DNA from: SIG440 sp045587485 | Lineage (GTDB): Bacteria > Bacillota > Clostridia > Monoglobales > Monoglobaceae | DNA length: 36,172 nucleotides | Direction: 5' to 3' | Assembly: GCA_045587485.1 (NCBI GenBank) | Contig: JAZNCI010000033.1 | Location: forward strand, 1 to 36,172 | Part shown: positions 13,829 through 21,690 of the stretch, piece by piece | Numbering within the stretch: position 1 is the first letter of the stretch | Layout of the letters: the number at the start of each line of letters is the position of its first letter | Made by a program: the position numbers and the translations under genes | The notes under the pieces: model-generated | What the model saw: the letters and a program-made list of their open reading frames with translations, nothing else | What the model was told of the DNA's origin: nothing | Databases searched by the model: none

Positions 13829-14569
13829 ATGTATTTTAGAAAAAAGAAAAGAATTCAGCCACTTGACCACAATAACATTCCAAAGCACATAGGAATTATC
13901 ATGGACGGAAATGGAAGATGGGCAAAGTCTAAAGGTCTTCCTCGCAGTGCAGGCCATCGTGCAGGGGCAGAAACACTCAAAAAAATTGTTAAATATTGCG
14001 ATAAAATTGGTGTGAAATGCATCACGGCTTATGCTTTTTCCACCGAGAACTGGAACAGACCCAAGGCAGAGGTTGATGCACTTATGGAGCTTCTTTATAA
14101 CTATTTGCAGCAGGTTGAAGAACAGTTCGGCGGAACAAATGTAATTCTTAAGGTCATTGGCGACCGCAGTGCATTATCTGACAAAATAAATGCAGCGATT
14201 GATCACGCAGAGGAATATACGTCAAAAAACACAGGGCTTGTGCTTAATGTTGCGCTTAATTATGGCGGCCGTGCCGAGATAACCGAGGCGGCAAAGGCTC
14301 TTGCTGATAAAATTGCCCAAGGCAAGCGGACGTTAAGGGATGTCTCCGAGCAGGATTTGACTGAGCTGATGTATACACGAGGTCTTCCTGAGGTTGATTT
14401 GATTATAAGACCCAGCGGTGAATACCGTCTTTCGAATTTTCTGCTGTGGCAGGCTGCATATGCGGAGTTCTGGTTCAGCAATATTAACTGGCCTGATTTT
14501 TCCGAAAAGGATATGTACCAGGCTATCCTTGATTATCAAAAGAGAAATCGGCGTTTTGGTAAACTTTAG
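13829..14569 (+). CDS. uppS: isoprenyl transferase (undecaprenyl diphosphate synthase)
   Basis: A 246-residue cis-prenyltransferase that builds the C55 carrier lipid for peptidoglycan. The catalytic Asp lies in HIGIIMDGNGRWAK; the second signature, RPSGEYRLSNFLLWQ followed by AAYAEFWF, binds diphosphate. The family form is usually RxxGxxRxSNFLPWQ, so Leu here replaces the common Pro. It starts 6 bp after frr. An intrinsic terminator follows it before cdsA. Confidence 0.95.
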   Translation: MYFRKKKRIQPLDHNNIPKHIGIIMDGNGRWAKSKGLPRSAGHRAGAETLKKIVKYCDKIGVKCITAYAFSTENWNRPKAEVDALMELLYNYLQQVEEQFGGTNVILKVIGDRSALSDKINAAIDHAEEYTSKNTGLVLNVALNYGGRAEITEAAKALADKIAQGKRTLRDVSEQDLTELMYTRGLPEVDLIIRPSGEYRLSNFLLWQAAYAEFWFSNINWPDFSEKDMYQAILDYQKRNRRFGKL

Positions 14570-14580
14570 AAAGATTTTTA

Positions 14581-14607
14581 ACGGGCGGATAGCATCCGCC
14601 CGTTTTT
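14581..14607 (+). terminator. intrinsic terminator between uppS and cdsA
   Basis: ACGGGCGGAT (14581-14590) and ATCCGCCCGT (14594-14603) form a perfect 10-bp stem with a 3-nt loop and TTTTT after it. It is strong, although the neighbouring genes normally form one operon. Confidence 0.88.
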
Positions 14608-14625
14608 ACAAATGGAGGAGCGTTT

Positions 14626-15432
14626 ATGAAAACAAGAATTTTAACTGCAATTATTCTTGTACCATTGCTTGTGTTGATATTATTGTCAAACAGTATAGTA
14701 ATTGCAGGGGCTGTTATTGTAATTTCGCTGGTTGGCTTGTATGAGTTTTATAAGGCTACGGGACTAAAGGATAAAAGCTGTCTTTGTGCTTTGGGGTATG
14801 TTGCGGCAATTGCTGTTCCTCTTATGAGAAGCTATGTAAATCCTCAGCTTTATGCACCTCTTGCTTATTTATTTATGTTTTTGTTGTTTGTGATTATGAT
14901 TGCACAGCACAAAACTGCTTCGGTGACAGATGCCGCAATGGTGACATTCAGCGTAATTTATATTCCGTACTTCTTGACAAACCTTTTGTATATACGAGAG
15001 CTTGAACACGGCAGAGTATTGATTTGGATACCGTTTATCGGGGCATTTCTCACAGATACCTGTGCGTATTTTGCAGGGGTATTTCTGGGCAGACACAAGC
15101 TGTGTCCCGAAATCAGCCCCAAAAAGACAATTGAAGGCTCGCTGGGCGGGATTTTAGGCTGTATGACGGCGTGTATGCTTTATGGCTTGATGATGGAAAG
15201 AGTATGGAGCCTTGATGTAAATTATTTAAGTCTTGCCACGTTGGGCTTTGCAATGTCAATTATTTCACAGATTGGCGACCTTACTGCATCCATTATCAAG
15301 CGTAAGTACGGGATTAAGGATTACGGAAACCTGTTCCCCGGTCATGGCGGAATTTTAGACAGACTTGATAGCGTAATTGCGGTTGCTCCTATGGTATATC
15401 TATATATAGCAAACATTGGAATTTTCAAATAA
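14626..15432 (+). CDS. cdsA: phosphatidate cytidylyltransferase (CDP-diacylglycerol synthase)
   Basis: A 268-residue integral membrane enzyme that makes CDP-diacylglycerol from phosphatidate and CTP for phospholipid synthesis. It has about seven to eight hydrophobic helices and the C-terminal CdsA signature: SIIKRKYGIKDYGNLFPGHG followed by GILDRLDS, with the conserved KD, HGG and DRxD residues. The start has a GGAGG site (14614-14618). It is followed by dxr with 21 bp between. An intrinsic terminator precedes it, so it needs read-through or a promoter that I cannot clearly see. Confidence 0.95.
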   Translation: MKTRILTAIILVPLLVLILLSNSIVIAGAVIVISLVGLYEFYKATGLKDKSCLCALGYVAAIAVPLMRSYVNPQLYAPLAYLFMFLLFVIMIAQHKTASVTDAAMVTFSVIYIPYFLTNLLYIRELEHGRVLIWIPFIGAFLTDTCAYFAGVFLGRHKLCPEISPKKTIEGSLGGILGCMTACMLYGLMMERVWSLDVNYLSLATLGFAMSIISQIGDLTASIIKRKYGIKDYGNLFPGHGGILDRLDSVIAVAPMVYLYIANIGIFK

Positions 15433-15453
15433 TCGGAAAGGTTTCGGGTTTTT

Positions 15454-16596
15454 ATGAATATATCAATATTAGGGTCAACGGGTTCTATCGGAACTCAGGC
15501 TTTGCAGGTGGTTGACGATTTAAAGGGAATAAAGGATATTTCGGTTAAAGGGATTTCGGGAAATTCAAACATTACTCTCCTTGAAAAACAAGCAAGAAAA
15601 TACAAGCCGCAGTGGGTTGTTGTTGCTGACACTGAAAAGTATAATGACTTAAAGGTGCGCCTTGCTGATACAAATGCCAAAGTTCTGTGCGGTCAGGAAG
15701 GGCTATGTCTTGCTGCAACTGCTGACGGGGTTGATATGGTTTTATCCTCAATTGTCGGCTTTGCAGGGCTTGTGCCCACAATGAAGGCAATAGAGGCAGG
15801 CAAGGATATTGCACTTGCCAACAAAGAAACTCTGGTTACATCAGGGGCATTGTTTATTGATGCAGTTAAAAAACACAGCGTGCGTCTTCTGCCTGTTGAC
15901 AGCGAACATTCGGCAATATTTCAGTCGATGCACGGTGGAAAGCATAGCGAGATTAATAAAATTCTGCTTACAGCATCGGGTGGCCCTTTTTTTGGCAAAA
16001 CACGTGATGAGCTTAAGGATATCAAAAAAGAACAGGCACTCAGACATCCCAACTGGTCAATGGGTGCAAAGATTACCATTGACAGCGCCACTCTTATGAA
16101 CAAGGGCCTTGAAATAATTGAGGCAAAGTGGCTCTTTGATGTGGAGCTTGACGATATATGCGTGGTAGTTCACCGTGAAAGTATTATTCATTCAATGGTA
16201 GAGTTCGTTGACAAAAGTGTGATTGCACAGCTTAGTCTGCCGTCAATGAAGCATCCTATACAGTATGCATTCACCTATCCCGAAAGGATGCCATCACCCG
16301 ACAGCTCAGTATTATTTGAACAAATTGGCAAAATGACCTTTTTTGAGCCGGATGAAGAAACCTTCCGTTGTCTTGCGCTTGCAAAAAAAGCAGGCTTGGC
16401 AGGTGGGATTATGCCTGCCGTTCTTAACGCCGCAAACGAGGTGGCGGTAAGTGCCTTTCTGAACGACAAAATTGGCTTTCTGGATATTGCAGAATATGTT
16501 GAAAAGGTTATGAGTTGCTATGAAAATAAATTAAATCCATCAATTGAGGACATAATAGAGGTTGACCAATCTGTCAGAATGGAGCACAAAATATGA
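15454..16596 (+). CDS. dxr: 1-deoxy-D-xylulose 5-phosphate reductoisomerase
   Basis: A 380-residue DXR, the second enzyme of the MEP isoprenoid pathway, forming 2-C-methyl-D-erythritol 4-phosphate with NADPH. The N-terminal GSTGSIGTQAL loop binds NADPH; ALANKETLV and LPVDSEHSAIFQ carry metal and substrate residues; NWSMGAKITIDSATLMNKGLE is the flexible-loop and metal region. The product feeds UppS, encoded two genes upstream. The last four bases overlap the rseP start (ATGA). Confidence 0.96.
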   Translation: MNISILGSTGSIGTQALQVVDDLKGIKDISVKGISGNSNITLLEKQARKYKPQWVVVADTEKYNDLKVRLADTNAKVLCGQEGLCLAATADGVDMVLSSIVGFAGLVPTMKAIEAGKDIALANKETLVTSGALFIDAVKKHSVRLLPVDSEHSAIFQSMHGGKHSEINKILLTASGGPFFGKTRDELKDIKKEQALRHPNWSMGAKITIDSATLMNKGLEIIEAKWLFDVELDDICVVVHRESIIHSMVEFVDKSVIAQLSLPSMKHPIQYAFTYPERMPSPDSSVLFEQIGKMTFFEPDEETFRCLALAKKAGLAGGIMPAVLNAANEVAVSAFLNDKIGFLDIAEYVEKVMSCYENKLNPSIEDIIEVDQSVRMEHKI

Positions 16597-17639
16597 TTTG
16601 GACAATTGTATTTGCAATCTTGTTTTTTTCGCTGATAATTTTTGTTCACGAGTTCGGGCATTTTATAACTGCAAGAATTTTTGGTGTAAAGGTCCACGAG
16701 TTTGCTCTTGGTATGGGGCCAAAGGTTTTTTCGTGGGAAAAGGGCAAAACCCGATACTCCTTGCGTGTAATTCCCGTAGGAGGCTTTTGCAGTATGGAGG
16801 GCGAAGACAGTGAAAGCGACGACGAAGGTTCATTTTCACAAAAACCGTGGTATGCAAGGCTGATTATCCTTGCGGCAGGAGCGGCAATGAACGTTTTGCT
16901 GGGATTTTCAATCTGCACAGCCTTTGTGGGGTTATACTATGCACAATCCGGTATTCCCACAACTGTGGTTGCTGATATTGTGCAGGAGGCTCCTGTGGCT
17001 GAATTCCTTCAGCCCGGCGACCGGATTACAGAGCTTAACGGTCAGAGCATCAATATTAAAAGAGATATAGATTTTGCGATGCAACAGTCAGGAGCAGCCG
17101 CTGGGGCGATTACCTTTGTTCGTGACGGGAAAGAAATCACAAAGCCATTTACACCATATGTTATGAAGTATTCTGATGGCACTCCTGCGTATCTGCTTGG
17201 GATTACCATAAGAACAGAAAAACCAAGCGTATTTAGCGTGATCAGGGAGTCCTTTTACCAAACCATATGGATGGGCAAGCTGGTTTATGCTTCTTTGGGT
17301 ATGATGATAAGCGGCCAGGTCGGCGTTAACGAAATTTCAGGGCCCGTAGGTGTTGTCGGGATGATGAATGAAACCGCACAACAGGGCGGAAGGGCAGGAT
17401 TTATCAACCTTTTGTTTTTGGGTGCGTTTATTTCGGTTAATATTGGAATTATGAATCTTCTGCCTATTCCCGCGCTTGACGGTGGAAGAATTCTGTTTGT
17501 GGTAATAGAGGCAATTCGCAGAAAACCTATCCCCCCCGAAAAAGAAGGAATTGTTCATTTTGCGGGGCTGATACTTTTGCTTGGACTAATGGTTTTTGCA
17601 ACATGGAATGACATTATGAGGCTTATAACAGGAGGTTAA
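16593..17639 (+). CDS. rseP: RIP metalloprotease RseP (site-2 protease)
   Basis: A 348-residue membrane zinc protease that cuts transmembrane substrates such as anti-sigma factors. The HExxH motif (FVHEFGHF) lies in the first helix, followed by ALGMGPKVF. A PDZ domain occupies about residues 115-185, and the third conserved motif NLLPIPALDGGRILF supplies the Asp ligand. It overlaps dxr by 4 bp, so the pair is translationally coupled. It has a single PDZ domain, as in Gram-positive members. It is the last gene of the lipid block, with a terminator at 17660-17699. Confidence 0.95.
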   Translation: MIWTIVFAILFFSLIIFVHEFGHFITARIFGVKVHEFALGMGPKVFSWEKGKTRYSLRVIPVGGFCSMEGEDSESDDEGSFSQKPWYARLIILAAGAAMNVLLGFSICTAFVGLYYAQSGIPTTVVADIVQEAPVAEFLQPGDRITELNGQSINIKRDIDFAMQQSGAAAGAITFVRDGKEITKPFTPYVMKYSDGTPAYLLGITIRTEKPSVFSVIRESFYQTIWMGKLVYASLGMMISGQVGVNEISGPVGVVGMMNETAQQGGRAGFINLLFLGAFISVNIGIMNLLPIPALDGGRILFVVIEAIRRKPIPPEKEGIVHFAGLILLLGLMVFATWNDIMRLITGG

Positions 17640-17659
17640 AAGCATATTTATATAATTAA

Positions 17660-17699
17660 AACGGCAGACATTCCACCATAGAGGGAAGCATCTGCCGTT
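17660..17699. terminator. terminator shared by rseP and the DUF1540 gene
   Basis: AACGGCAGA (17660-17668) and TCTGCCGTT (17691-17699) form a 9-bp stem with possible inner pairs. On the minus strand TTTTAATTAT follows; on the plus strand only TTC follows. It fits both convergent genes. Confidence 0.6.
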
Positions 17700-17742
17700 C
17701 TTCAAAAAATGAGGATTTTCGAACGTAAAAAAGTGTTCAGGG

Positions 17743-17898
17743 TTATTTCTTTTCGTAGCTTTTACAGAAATGAGGGATTGCAATTGAATCCGCACTTGTC
17801 TTTTCGTGGCTTACCTGAATTTTGTCAAGGCTGCATTCGTTTTCTTCCTTGTGATACATACATTCGCATACATTACAGCTTACACCGTTGTTTGTCAT
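17743..17898 (-). CDS. DUF1540 domain-containing small protein
   Basis: A 51-residue frame with a near-perfect AGGAGGTGAG ribosome site before its ATG (17896-17898). The sequence begins MTNNGVSCNVCECMYHKEEN, goes on to a CSLDKIQVSH segment and ends in HFCKSYEKK. The pattern of Cys residues followed by a xIxVSHE-like strand, an acidic/Ser/Thr stretch and a C-terminal Cys plus aromatic residue is that of DUF1540, short Cys proteins common in Clostridia, probably metal-binding. The function is unknown. It lies between rseP and asnA on the opposite strand, with a terminator at 17660-17699. Confidence 0.78.
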   Translation of the reverse strand: MTNNGVSCNVCECMYHKEENECSLDKIQVSHEKTSADSIAIPHFCKSYEKK

Positions 17899-17982
17899 AT
17901 TGTCTCACCTCCTGAATTGTTTTTACATTCTTATTATGAACAAAATTATTTAATAAAATACAGAAAAATTAAGGTTTTGCTA

Positions 17983-18011
17983 TTGCTTTTTTTAAAAGAA
18001 AATGGTAAAAT
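17983..18011 (+). promoter_or_regulatory. possible promoter of asnA
   Basis: TTGCTT (17983-17988), 17-bp spacer, TAAAAT (18006-18011), 41 bp before asnA. The -35 is moderate. There is no room for a T-box leader. Confidence 0.4.
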
Positions 18012-18052
18012 TAACATTTAATAAAACTGTTACAGAAAGGCTATGATAAAAA

Positions 18053-19060
18053 ATGGCAGAAGTAATAAAGCCCCGAGGGTATAAATCACTTTTAAATCTT
18101 ATTGATACTCAGGTGGCGATAAAGGCAACAAAAGACTATTTTGAAACAAACTTAGCACGAGAGCTTAAGCTGACCCGTGTTTCAGCCCCGCTTTTTGTTG
18201 ATCCCGAAACAGGACTAAATGATGACCTTAATGGTTTTGAACGGGCGGTTACATTTGATGTGCTGGAAACGGGCAGAAATCTGCAGATAGTACATTCCCT
18301 CGCAAAGTGGAAGAGAAATGCCCTAAAAGAATACGGATTTTCTGTTGACGAGGGCTTGTATACCGATATGAATGCAATCCGCCGTGACGAGGATACTGAC
18401 AATATACACTCAATATATGTTGACCAGTGGGATTGGGAAAAAATCATTGCAAAGGATGACAGAACCACCTCGACCCTTAAGCATACGGTCAGAAAGATTT
18501 TTGATGTGTTTAAAATGACTGAAAAATATGTTAACTCCTTATTCCCGCAGATCGAGCCACGACTTCCTGAGGAGGTCTACTTCCTGACTACTCAGGAGCT
18601 TGAGGATAGGTATCCTGATCTTACCCCAAAAGAGAGAGAGCACGCAATAACAAGGGATAAGGGCGCTGTATTTCTTATGCAGATTGGTGATTTGCTGGCA
18701 TCGGGCAAAAAGCACGACGGCCGAGCACCCGACTATGATGATTGGGAGCTTAACGGCGACTTGTTGTTCTATGATGATTTGCTGGATATTCCATTTGAGG
18801 TTTCGAGTATGGGCATCCGTGTTTCAGAGGAATCTCTCAAGCGTCAGTTAAAGGTTGCGAAGTGCGAAGAACGTGCAAGCCTTCCCTATCATCGTGACCT
18901 TCTTGCAGGCAGACTTCCCTATACAATAGGAGGAGGAATAGGTCAGTCAAGAATTTGTATGTTTATTCTTCGCAAGGCACACATTGGCGAGGTTCATGCG
19001 TCTGTGTGGCCCGAGGAAATGGTTGAAGAATGTAAAGAAAACGGAATTATTTTGCTTTAA
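18053..19060 (+). CDS. asnA: aspartate--ammonia ligase (asparagine synthetase A)
   Basis: A 335-residue AsnA, which makes asparagine from aspartate, ammonia and ATP. It is related to class II aminoacyl-tRNA synthetases. Recognisable parts are LTRVSAPLFVDPETGLNDDLNGFERAV near the start, the DMNAIRRDE and YVDQWDWEK segments (motif 2-like) and the C-terminal GGGIGQSRICMFILRKAHIGEV (motif 3-like). The usual length is about 330. A single-gene unit with a promoter-like sequence upstream and a strong terminator downstream. Confidence 0.96.
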   Translation: MAEVIKPRGYKSLLNLIDTQVAIKATKDYFETNLARELKLTRVSAPLFVDPETGLNDDLNGFERAVTFDVLETGRNLQIVHSLAKWKRNALKEYGFSVDEGLYTDMNAIRRDEDTDNIHSIYVDQWDWEKIIAKDDRTTSTLKHTVRKIFDVFKMTEKYVNSLFPQIEPRLPEEVYFLTTQELEDRYPDLTPKEREHAITRDKGAVFLMQIGDLLASGKKHDGRAPDYDDWELNGDLLFYDDLLDIPFEVSSMGIRVSEESLKRQLKVAKCEERASLPYHRDLLAGRLPYTIGGGIGQSRICMFILRKAHIGEVHASVWPEEMVEECKENGIILL

Positions 19061-19064
19061 AAAC

Positions 19065-19106
19065 TGCTCTCAGTGGTCGCTATGACTATTGAGAGCAAAT
19101 TTTTTT
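19065..19106 (+). terminator. terminator of asnA
   Basis: A 13-bp stem (GCTCTCAGTGGTC with GACTATTGAGAGC, two G-U pairs; 19065-19096), then AAATTTTTTT. Confidence 0.87.
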
Positions 19107-19146
19107 GTTAAATGTATTCAAAGATTAAGGATTTTTTAAAATGCCA

Positions 19147-19175
19147 TTGAAAATTGATATAATATATAGTATAAT
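19147..19175 (+). promoter_or_regulatory. promoter of the SLH-kinase-PqqD-peptidase operon
   Basis: TTGAAA (19147-19152), 17-bp spacer, TATAAT (19170-19175). The predicted start near 19182 gives a leader of about 40 nt. Confidence 0.75.
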
Positions 19176-19223
19176 TAAAACAACTACTGACAAAAAGTTA
19201 TTTTGTTATGAAAGGAACGTACA

Positions 19224-20162
19224 ATGATGAAAAAATTACTTGCTATACTTATGATATTTGTTATGACAATATCATCGGCGGCATTTGCTGCAGACTTTGT
19301 GGATATGCCTGATGACTGGTCAACTGCGGCGATTGAAAACGCTGTTGAAAACGGCTTGCTTACAGGTAGCGACGGCTATGTTTTTCCTCAAAACAATATG
19401 ACAAGGGCCGAGATGGCTACAATTATGGTTCGTGCCTGCGGTGCAACCAATGACGCAGATATATCTGCCTTTACAGATGTTTCTACAGATGACTGGTTTT
19501 ATTCATCAATGTCAAAAGCAGTTGCTATGGGTGCGTTTAACGGCTCTGACAACAAGCTGAACCCTGATAATAATATTACCAGACAAGAGGCGTTTGTTGT
19601 CCTTTCACGTGTTTTTGCTCTGGATGTAAACAACGATATTGACACATCTGTTATTGACACCTTCAAAGATGGCGGCCAGGTTGCAGACTGGGCAAAATCA
19701 GGAGTTGCAGCTATAATTTCTCAGGGCTATGTCGGCGGTGCAGACGGAAAACTTAACCCCACAGCCAATATTACCAGAGCAGAGTTTGCCGTTGTTATGG
19801 ACAGACTGGTAAAGTATTATATTGACGACCCTGAAACAACAACTCTTCCCACGGATGGCAACGTAATGATTCGTGTGGGCGGTCTCAAACTGGACGGTGT
19901 CTCAACAGAAAGGATGGTTGTTATTGGCGACGGTGCAGGAGCATCTGAAATGAGCATTGTAAACGCAGACTTTGCTGATGCATTGGTTGTGCGAGGCGGC
20001 GCAAATACCATGGTTGACGGTGCATTTGCAAATATTAAAATAATTATGCCAAATCTTAGGTTAGAGGGCAATCCCTCAAAGATAAAAAAGGTTTATGTGT
20101 GCAAAAACAGCACATATTCAATGGGTAATTTGCTTTTAAACGATGAGGCACCGGTTGAATAA
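19224..20162 (+). CDS. secreted S-layer homology (SLH) domain protein
   Basis: A 312-residue exported protein. Residues 1-22 form a signal peptide (basic start, hydrophobic core, AFA cleavage box). Three SLH modules follow, at about 23-75, 81-134 and 146-198, each with the DxxxxW, GxxxP/LNP and xxTRAE/TRQE pattern, so it should bind pyruvylated cell-wall polymers. The C-terminal 110 residues are of unknown type, with alternating hydrophobic residues suggesting beta strands, and end VYVCKNSTYSMGNLLLNDEA. A single Cys lies in that tail. It is the first gene of a four-gene unit; the next start codon is 1 nt after its stop. Its link to the kinase, PqqD-like protein and peptidase encoded downstream is unexplained and could make it a substrate. 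Confidence 0.88.
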   Translation: MMKKLLAILMIFVMTISSAAFAADFVDMPDDWSTAAIENAVENGLLTGSDGYVFPQNNMTRAEMATIMVRACGATNDADISAFTDVSTDDWFYSSMSKAVAMGAFNGSDNKLNPDNNITRQEAFVVLSRVFALDVNNDIDTSVIDTFKDGGQVADWAKSGVAAIISQGYVGGADGKLNPTANITRAEFAVVMDRLVKYYIDDPETTTLPTDGNVMIRVGGLKLDGVSTERMVVIGDGAGASEMSIVNADFADALVVRGGANTMVDGAFANIKIIMPNLRLEGNPSKIKKVYVCKNSTYSMGNLLLNDEAPVE

Positions 20163-20163
20163 A

Positions 20164-20940
20164 ATGAACAAGCAGGAAGAGAGAGCTTACGAAATATATA
20201 AGGCAAAATATCGTATCGCAGGGGTCAATACCGGTCTTATTCTTCGCAAAGGCGGAATAATTGAAACTCAGGCAAGAGACTATTTGTACGATTTTGAGGG
20301 AGAACCGCAGATTGTTGTTGGACTGCCGGATAATTATATTGCTCAAAGAAGGGCGGCTGTTCCCCATATGACCGATTTAGAGGTTGAATATATGTGGACC
20401 GGTGCGGAATTTTGCACAAAGCTTTTGAACTTTGACGGATTTATGCTTCACGCATCAGGAGTGGTTTATCAGGACAGGGCGTATCTGTTTTCTGCACCCA
20501 GCGGAACAGGCAAGTCTACACATACCACAATCTGGAGGAAAACCTTTGGTGAGGATAAAACGTATATAATAAACGATGACAAGCCTATTATACGTATCGT
20601 TGATGGTGATGTTTTGGTTTTTGGAACGCCCTGGAGCGGCAAGACCGACCAGAATAAAAATGAAAGAGTCCCTTTGTGCGGAATATGCTTTCTTGAAAGG
20701 TCTATAAAAAACCATATTGAGGTTATGCCCACTCAGGAGGCGGTTCATCATATTCTTAACCAGACAATCAGACCAACAGATATGAGTGCTATGTCAAAAC
20801 TGCTTGATTTGCTTGACAGACTGCTGAAAAGGACTAAGGTATATAAACTTTATTGCAACATGGAAAACGAGGCGGCGATTGTTGCTTATAACGGAATGAA
20901 TAACGAAAGGAGCGGATGCTGCTGTGAAAATCAAAAGTAA
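20164..20940 (+). CDS. HPr kinase/PEPCK-like P-loop protein, putative peptide or protein kinase
   Basis: A 258-residue protein resembling the HPr-kinase/phosphoenolpyruvate-carboxykinase fold. FMLHASGVVY precedes the Walker A loop SAPSGTGKSTHT (about 110-121); NDDKP (about 137-141) and GTPWSGK (about 154-160) fit the acidic and second-loop positions of that fold. Related proteins sit in RiPP loci: the lasso-peptide kinases of paeninodin-type clusters and ScmC of the SynChlorMet cassette, both beside PqqD-like proteins, as here. The N-terminal 90 residues are family-specific. The substrate is unknown. I start it at ATG 20164, 1 nt after the SLH stop, without a good ribosome site, so translation is probably coupled. 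Its end overlaps the next gene by 17 bp. Confidence 0.75.
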   Translation: MNKQEERAYEIYKAKYRIAGVNTGLILRKGGIIETQARDYLYDFEGEPQIVVGLPDNYIAQRRAAVPHMTDLEVEYMWTGAEFCTKLLNFDGFMLHASGVVYQDRAYLFSAPSGTGKSTHTTIWRKTFGEDKTYIINDDKPIIRIVDGDVLVFGTPWSGKTDQNKNERVPLCGICFLERSIKNHIEVMPTQEAVHHILNQTIRPTDMSAMSKLLDLLDRLLKRTKVYKLYCNMENEAAIVAYNGMNNERSGCCCENQK

Positions 20941-21190
20941 TTTTATGCTGAGGGAGGTTGCAGGGTATTATGTGGTTGTGCCTGTTGGCAACGGTGCTCT
21001 GAACTTTAACGGTGTGATTAATCTTAATGAAAGCGGCGCAACACTCTGGAAGACTCTGGAAAATGACGCAACCGAGGAAGATTTGGTTACAGCTCTTATG
21101 TCAGAATATGAGGTCGATGAAGAAAGAGCAAGGATTGATGTTCTGAACTTTGTGAACAAAATGAAGGACGCAAAATTGATTGAAGAATAA
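20924..21190 (+). CDS. PqqD family peptide-binding protein (RRE-like)
   Basis: An 88-residue PqqD-like protein. It shows the fold order of a strand-rich N-half (FMLREVAGYYVVVPVG, then FNGVINLNESGATLWKTLE, the typical LNxxxxxIW-like helix) and a winged-helix C-half (EEDLVTALMSEYEVDEERARIDVLNFVNKMKDAKLIEE). PqqD-like domains bind leader peptides in RiPP pathways and present them to tailoring enzymes. GTG start with AAAGGAG about 10 nt upstream. It overlaps the kinase gene by 17 bp. No precursor peptide gene is visible nearby. Confidence 0.83.
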   Translation: MKIKSNFMLREVAGYYVVVPVGNGALNFNGVINLNESGATLWKTLENDATEEDLVTALMSEYEVDEERARIDVLNFVNKMKDAKLIEE

Positions 21191-21224
21191 CTTGTAGAGC
21201 AGGGGGTTGCAAGGTGGTGAGTCG

Positions 21225-21662
21225 GTGGACAGAATAGAAAAAGCAATAGCAGAAAAAGGAATATATGCCTGCAAAACGGTGGGAAACAGTATGAATCCTA
21301 TGCTTGTTGAGGGACGTGACACAGTGCTGATAAAAAAAGCAGAATTTCCTTTGAAAAAGTACGATATCCCTGTATACAGACGGCTTGACCACTATACGAT
21401 GCACAGAATTATAAAGGTTACAAAAAAAGGATACGTTATCAACGGTGACAACAGACCCGACCTTGAACGGGATATAACCGACAAGGATATTGTTGGCGTG
21501 CTGGCTGCCTTTTATAACGATGGTGAGTATATTGAATGCGGCAGTAAGGAAGACCTTTATTATGCAAAACGTGCAAGGATTACATATCCTATAAGGTTTA
21601 TAAAAAGCTTTCCCAAAAGATTAAGAGTAAAGCTAAAAAGAATATTTAACGTAAAAAGGTAA
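21225..21662 (+). CDS. S24/S26 family peptidase-like protein, no membrane anchor
   Basis: A 145-residue protein with signal-peptidase-type motifs: GNSMNPMLVEGRDTVLI (box B, Ser of SMxP), YTMHRIIKV (box D-like, with a His that suits a Ser-His pair as in SipW-type enzymes) and VINGDNRPD (box E-like). Unlike true signal peptidases it has no hydrophobic N-terminal anchor and may act inside the cell or loosely at the membrane; the C-end is very basic. Such proteins often accompany PqqD-like genes in Clostridia. I start it at GTG 21225-21227, with AAGGTGGTGA at 21211-21220; a TTG at 21207 is the in-frame alternative. It could trim a substrate modified by the upstream proteins. Confidence 0.78.
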   Translation: MDRIEKAIAEKGIYACKTVGNSMNPMLVEGRDTVLIKKAEFPLKKYDIPVYRRLDHYTMHRIIKVTKKGYVINGDNRPDLERDITDKDIVGVLAAFYNDGEYIECGSKEDLYYAKRARITYPIRFIKSFPKRLRVKLKRIFNVKR

Positions 21663-21663
21663 T

Positions 21664-21690
21664 AAAAAACGCCCGTAAGGGCGTTTTTTA
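21664..21690. terminator. bidirectional terminator, end of the SLH operon and of nif3
   Basis: AAAAAACGCCC (21664-21674), GTAA loop, GGGCGTTTTTT (21679-21689): a perfect stem with A/T runs on both sides. Confidence 0.93.

Noticed and set aside
17709..17915. Plus-strand open frame of 68 codons in the rseP-asnA gap
   Set aside because: It has no ribosome site and overlaps the well-supported DUF1540 gene on the opposite strand.
17900..18052. T-box leader upstream of asnA
   Set aside because: The gap between the divergent small gene and asnA is too short, and no T-box sequence or antiterminator is visible.
19224..21662. Complete lasso-peptide or other known RiPP cluster
   Set aside because: Only a PqqD-like protein, a kinase-like protein and a peptidase are present. 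There is no asparagine-synthetase-like cyclase, transglutaminase-like B2 protease, radical SAM enzyme or precursor frame in the unit.
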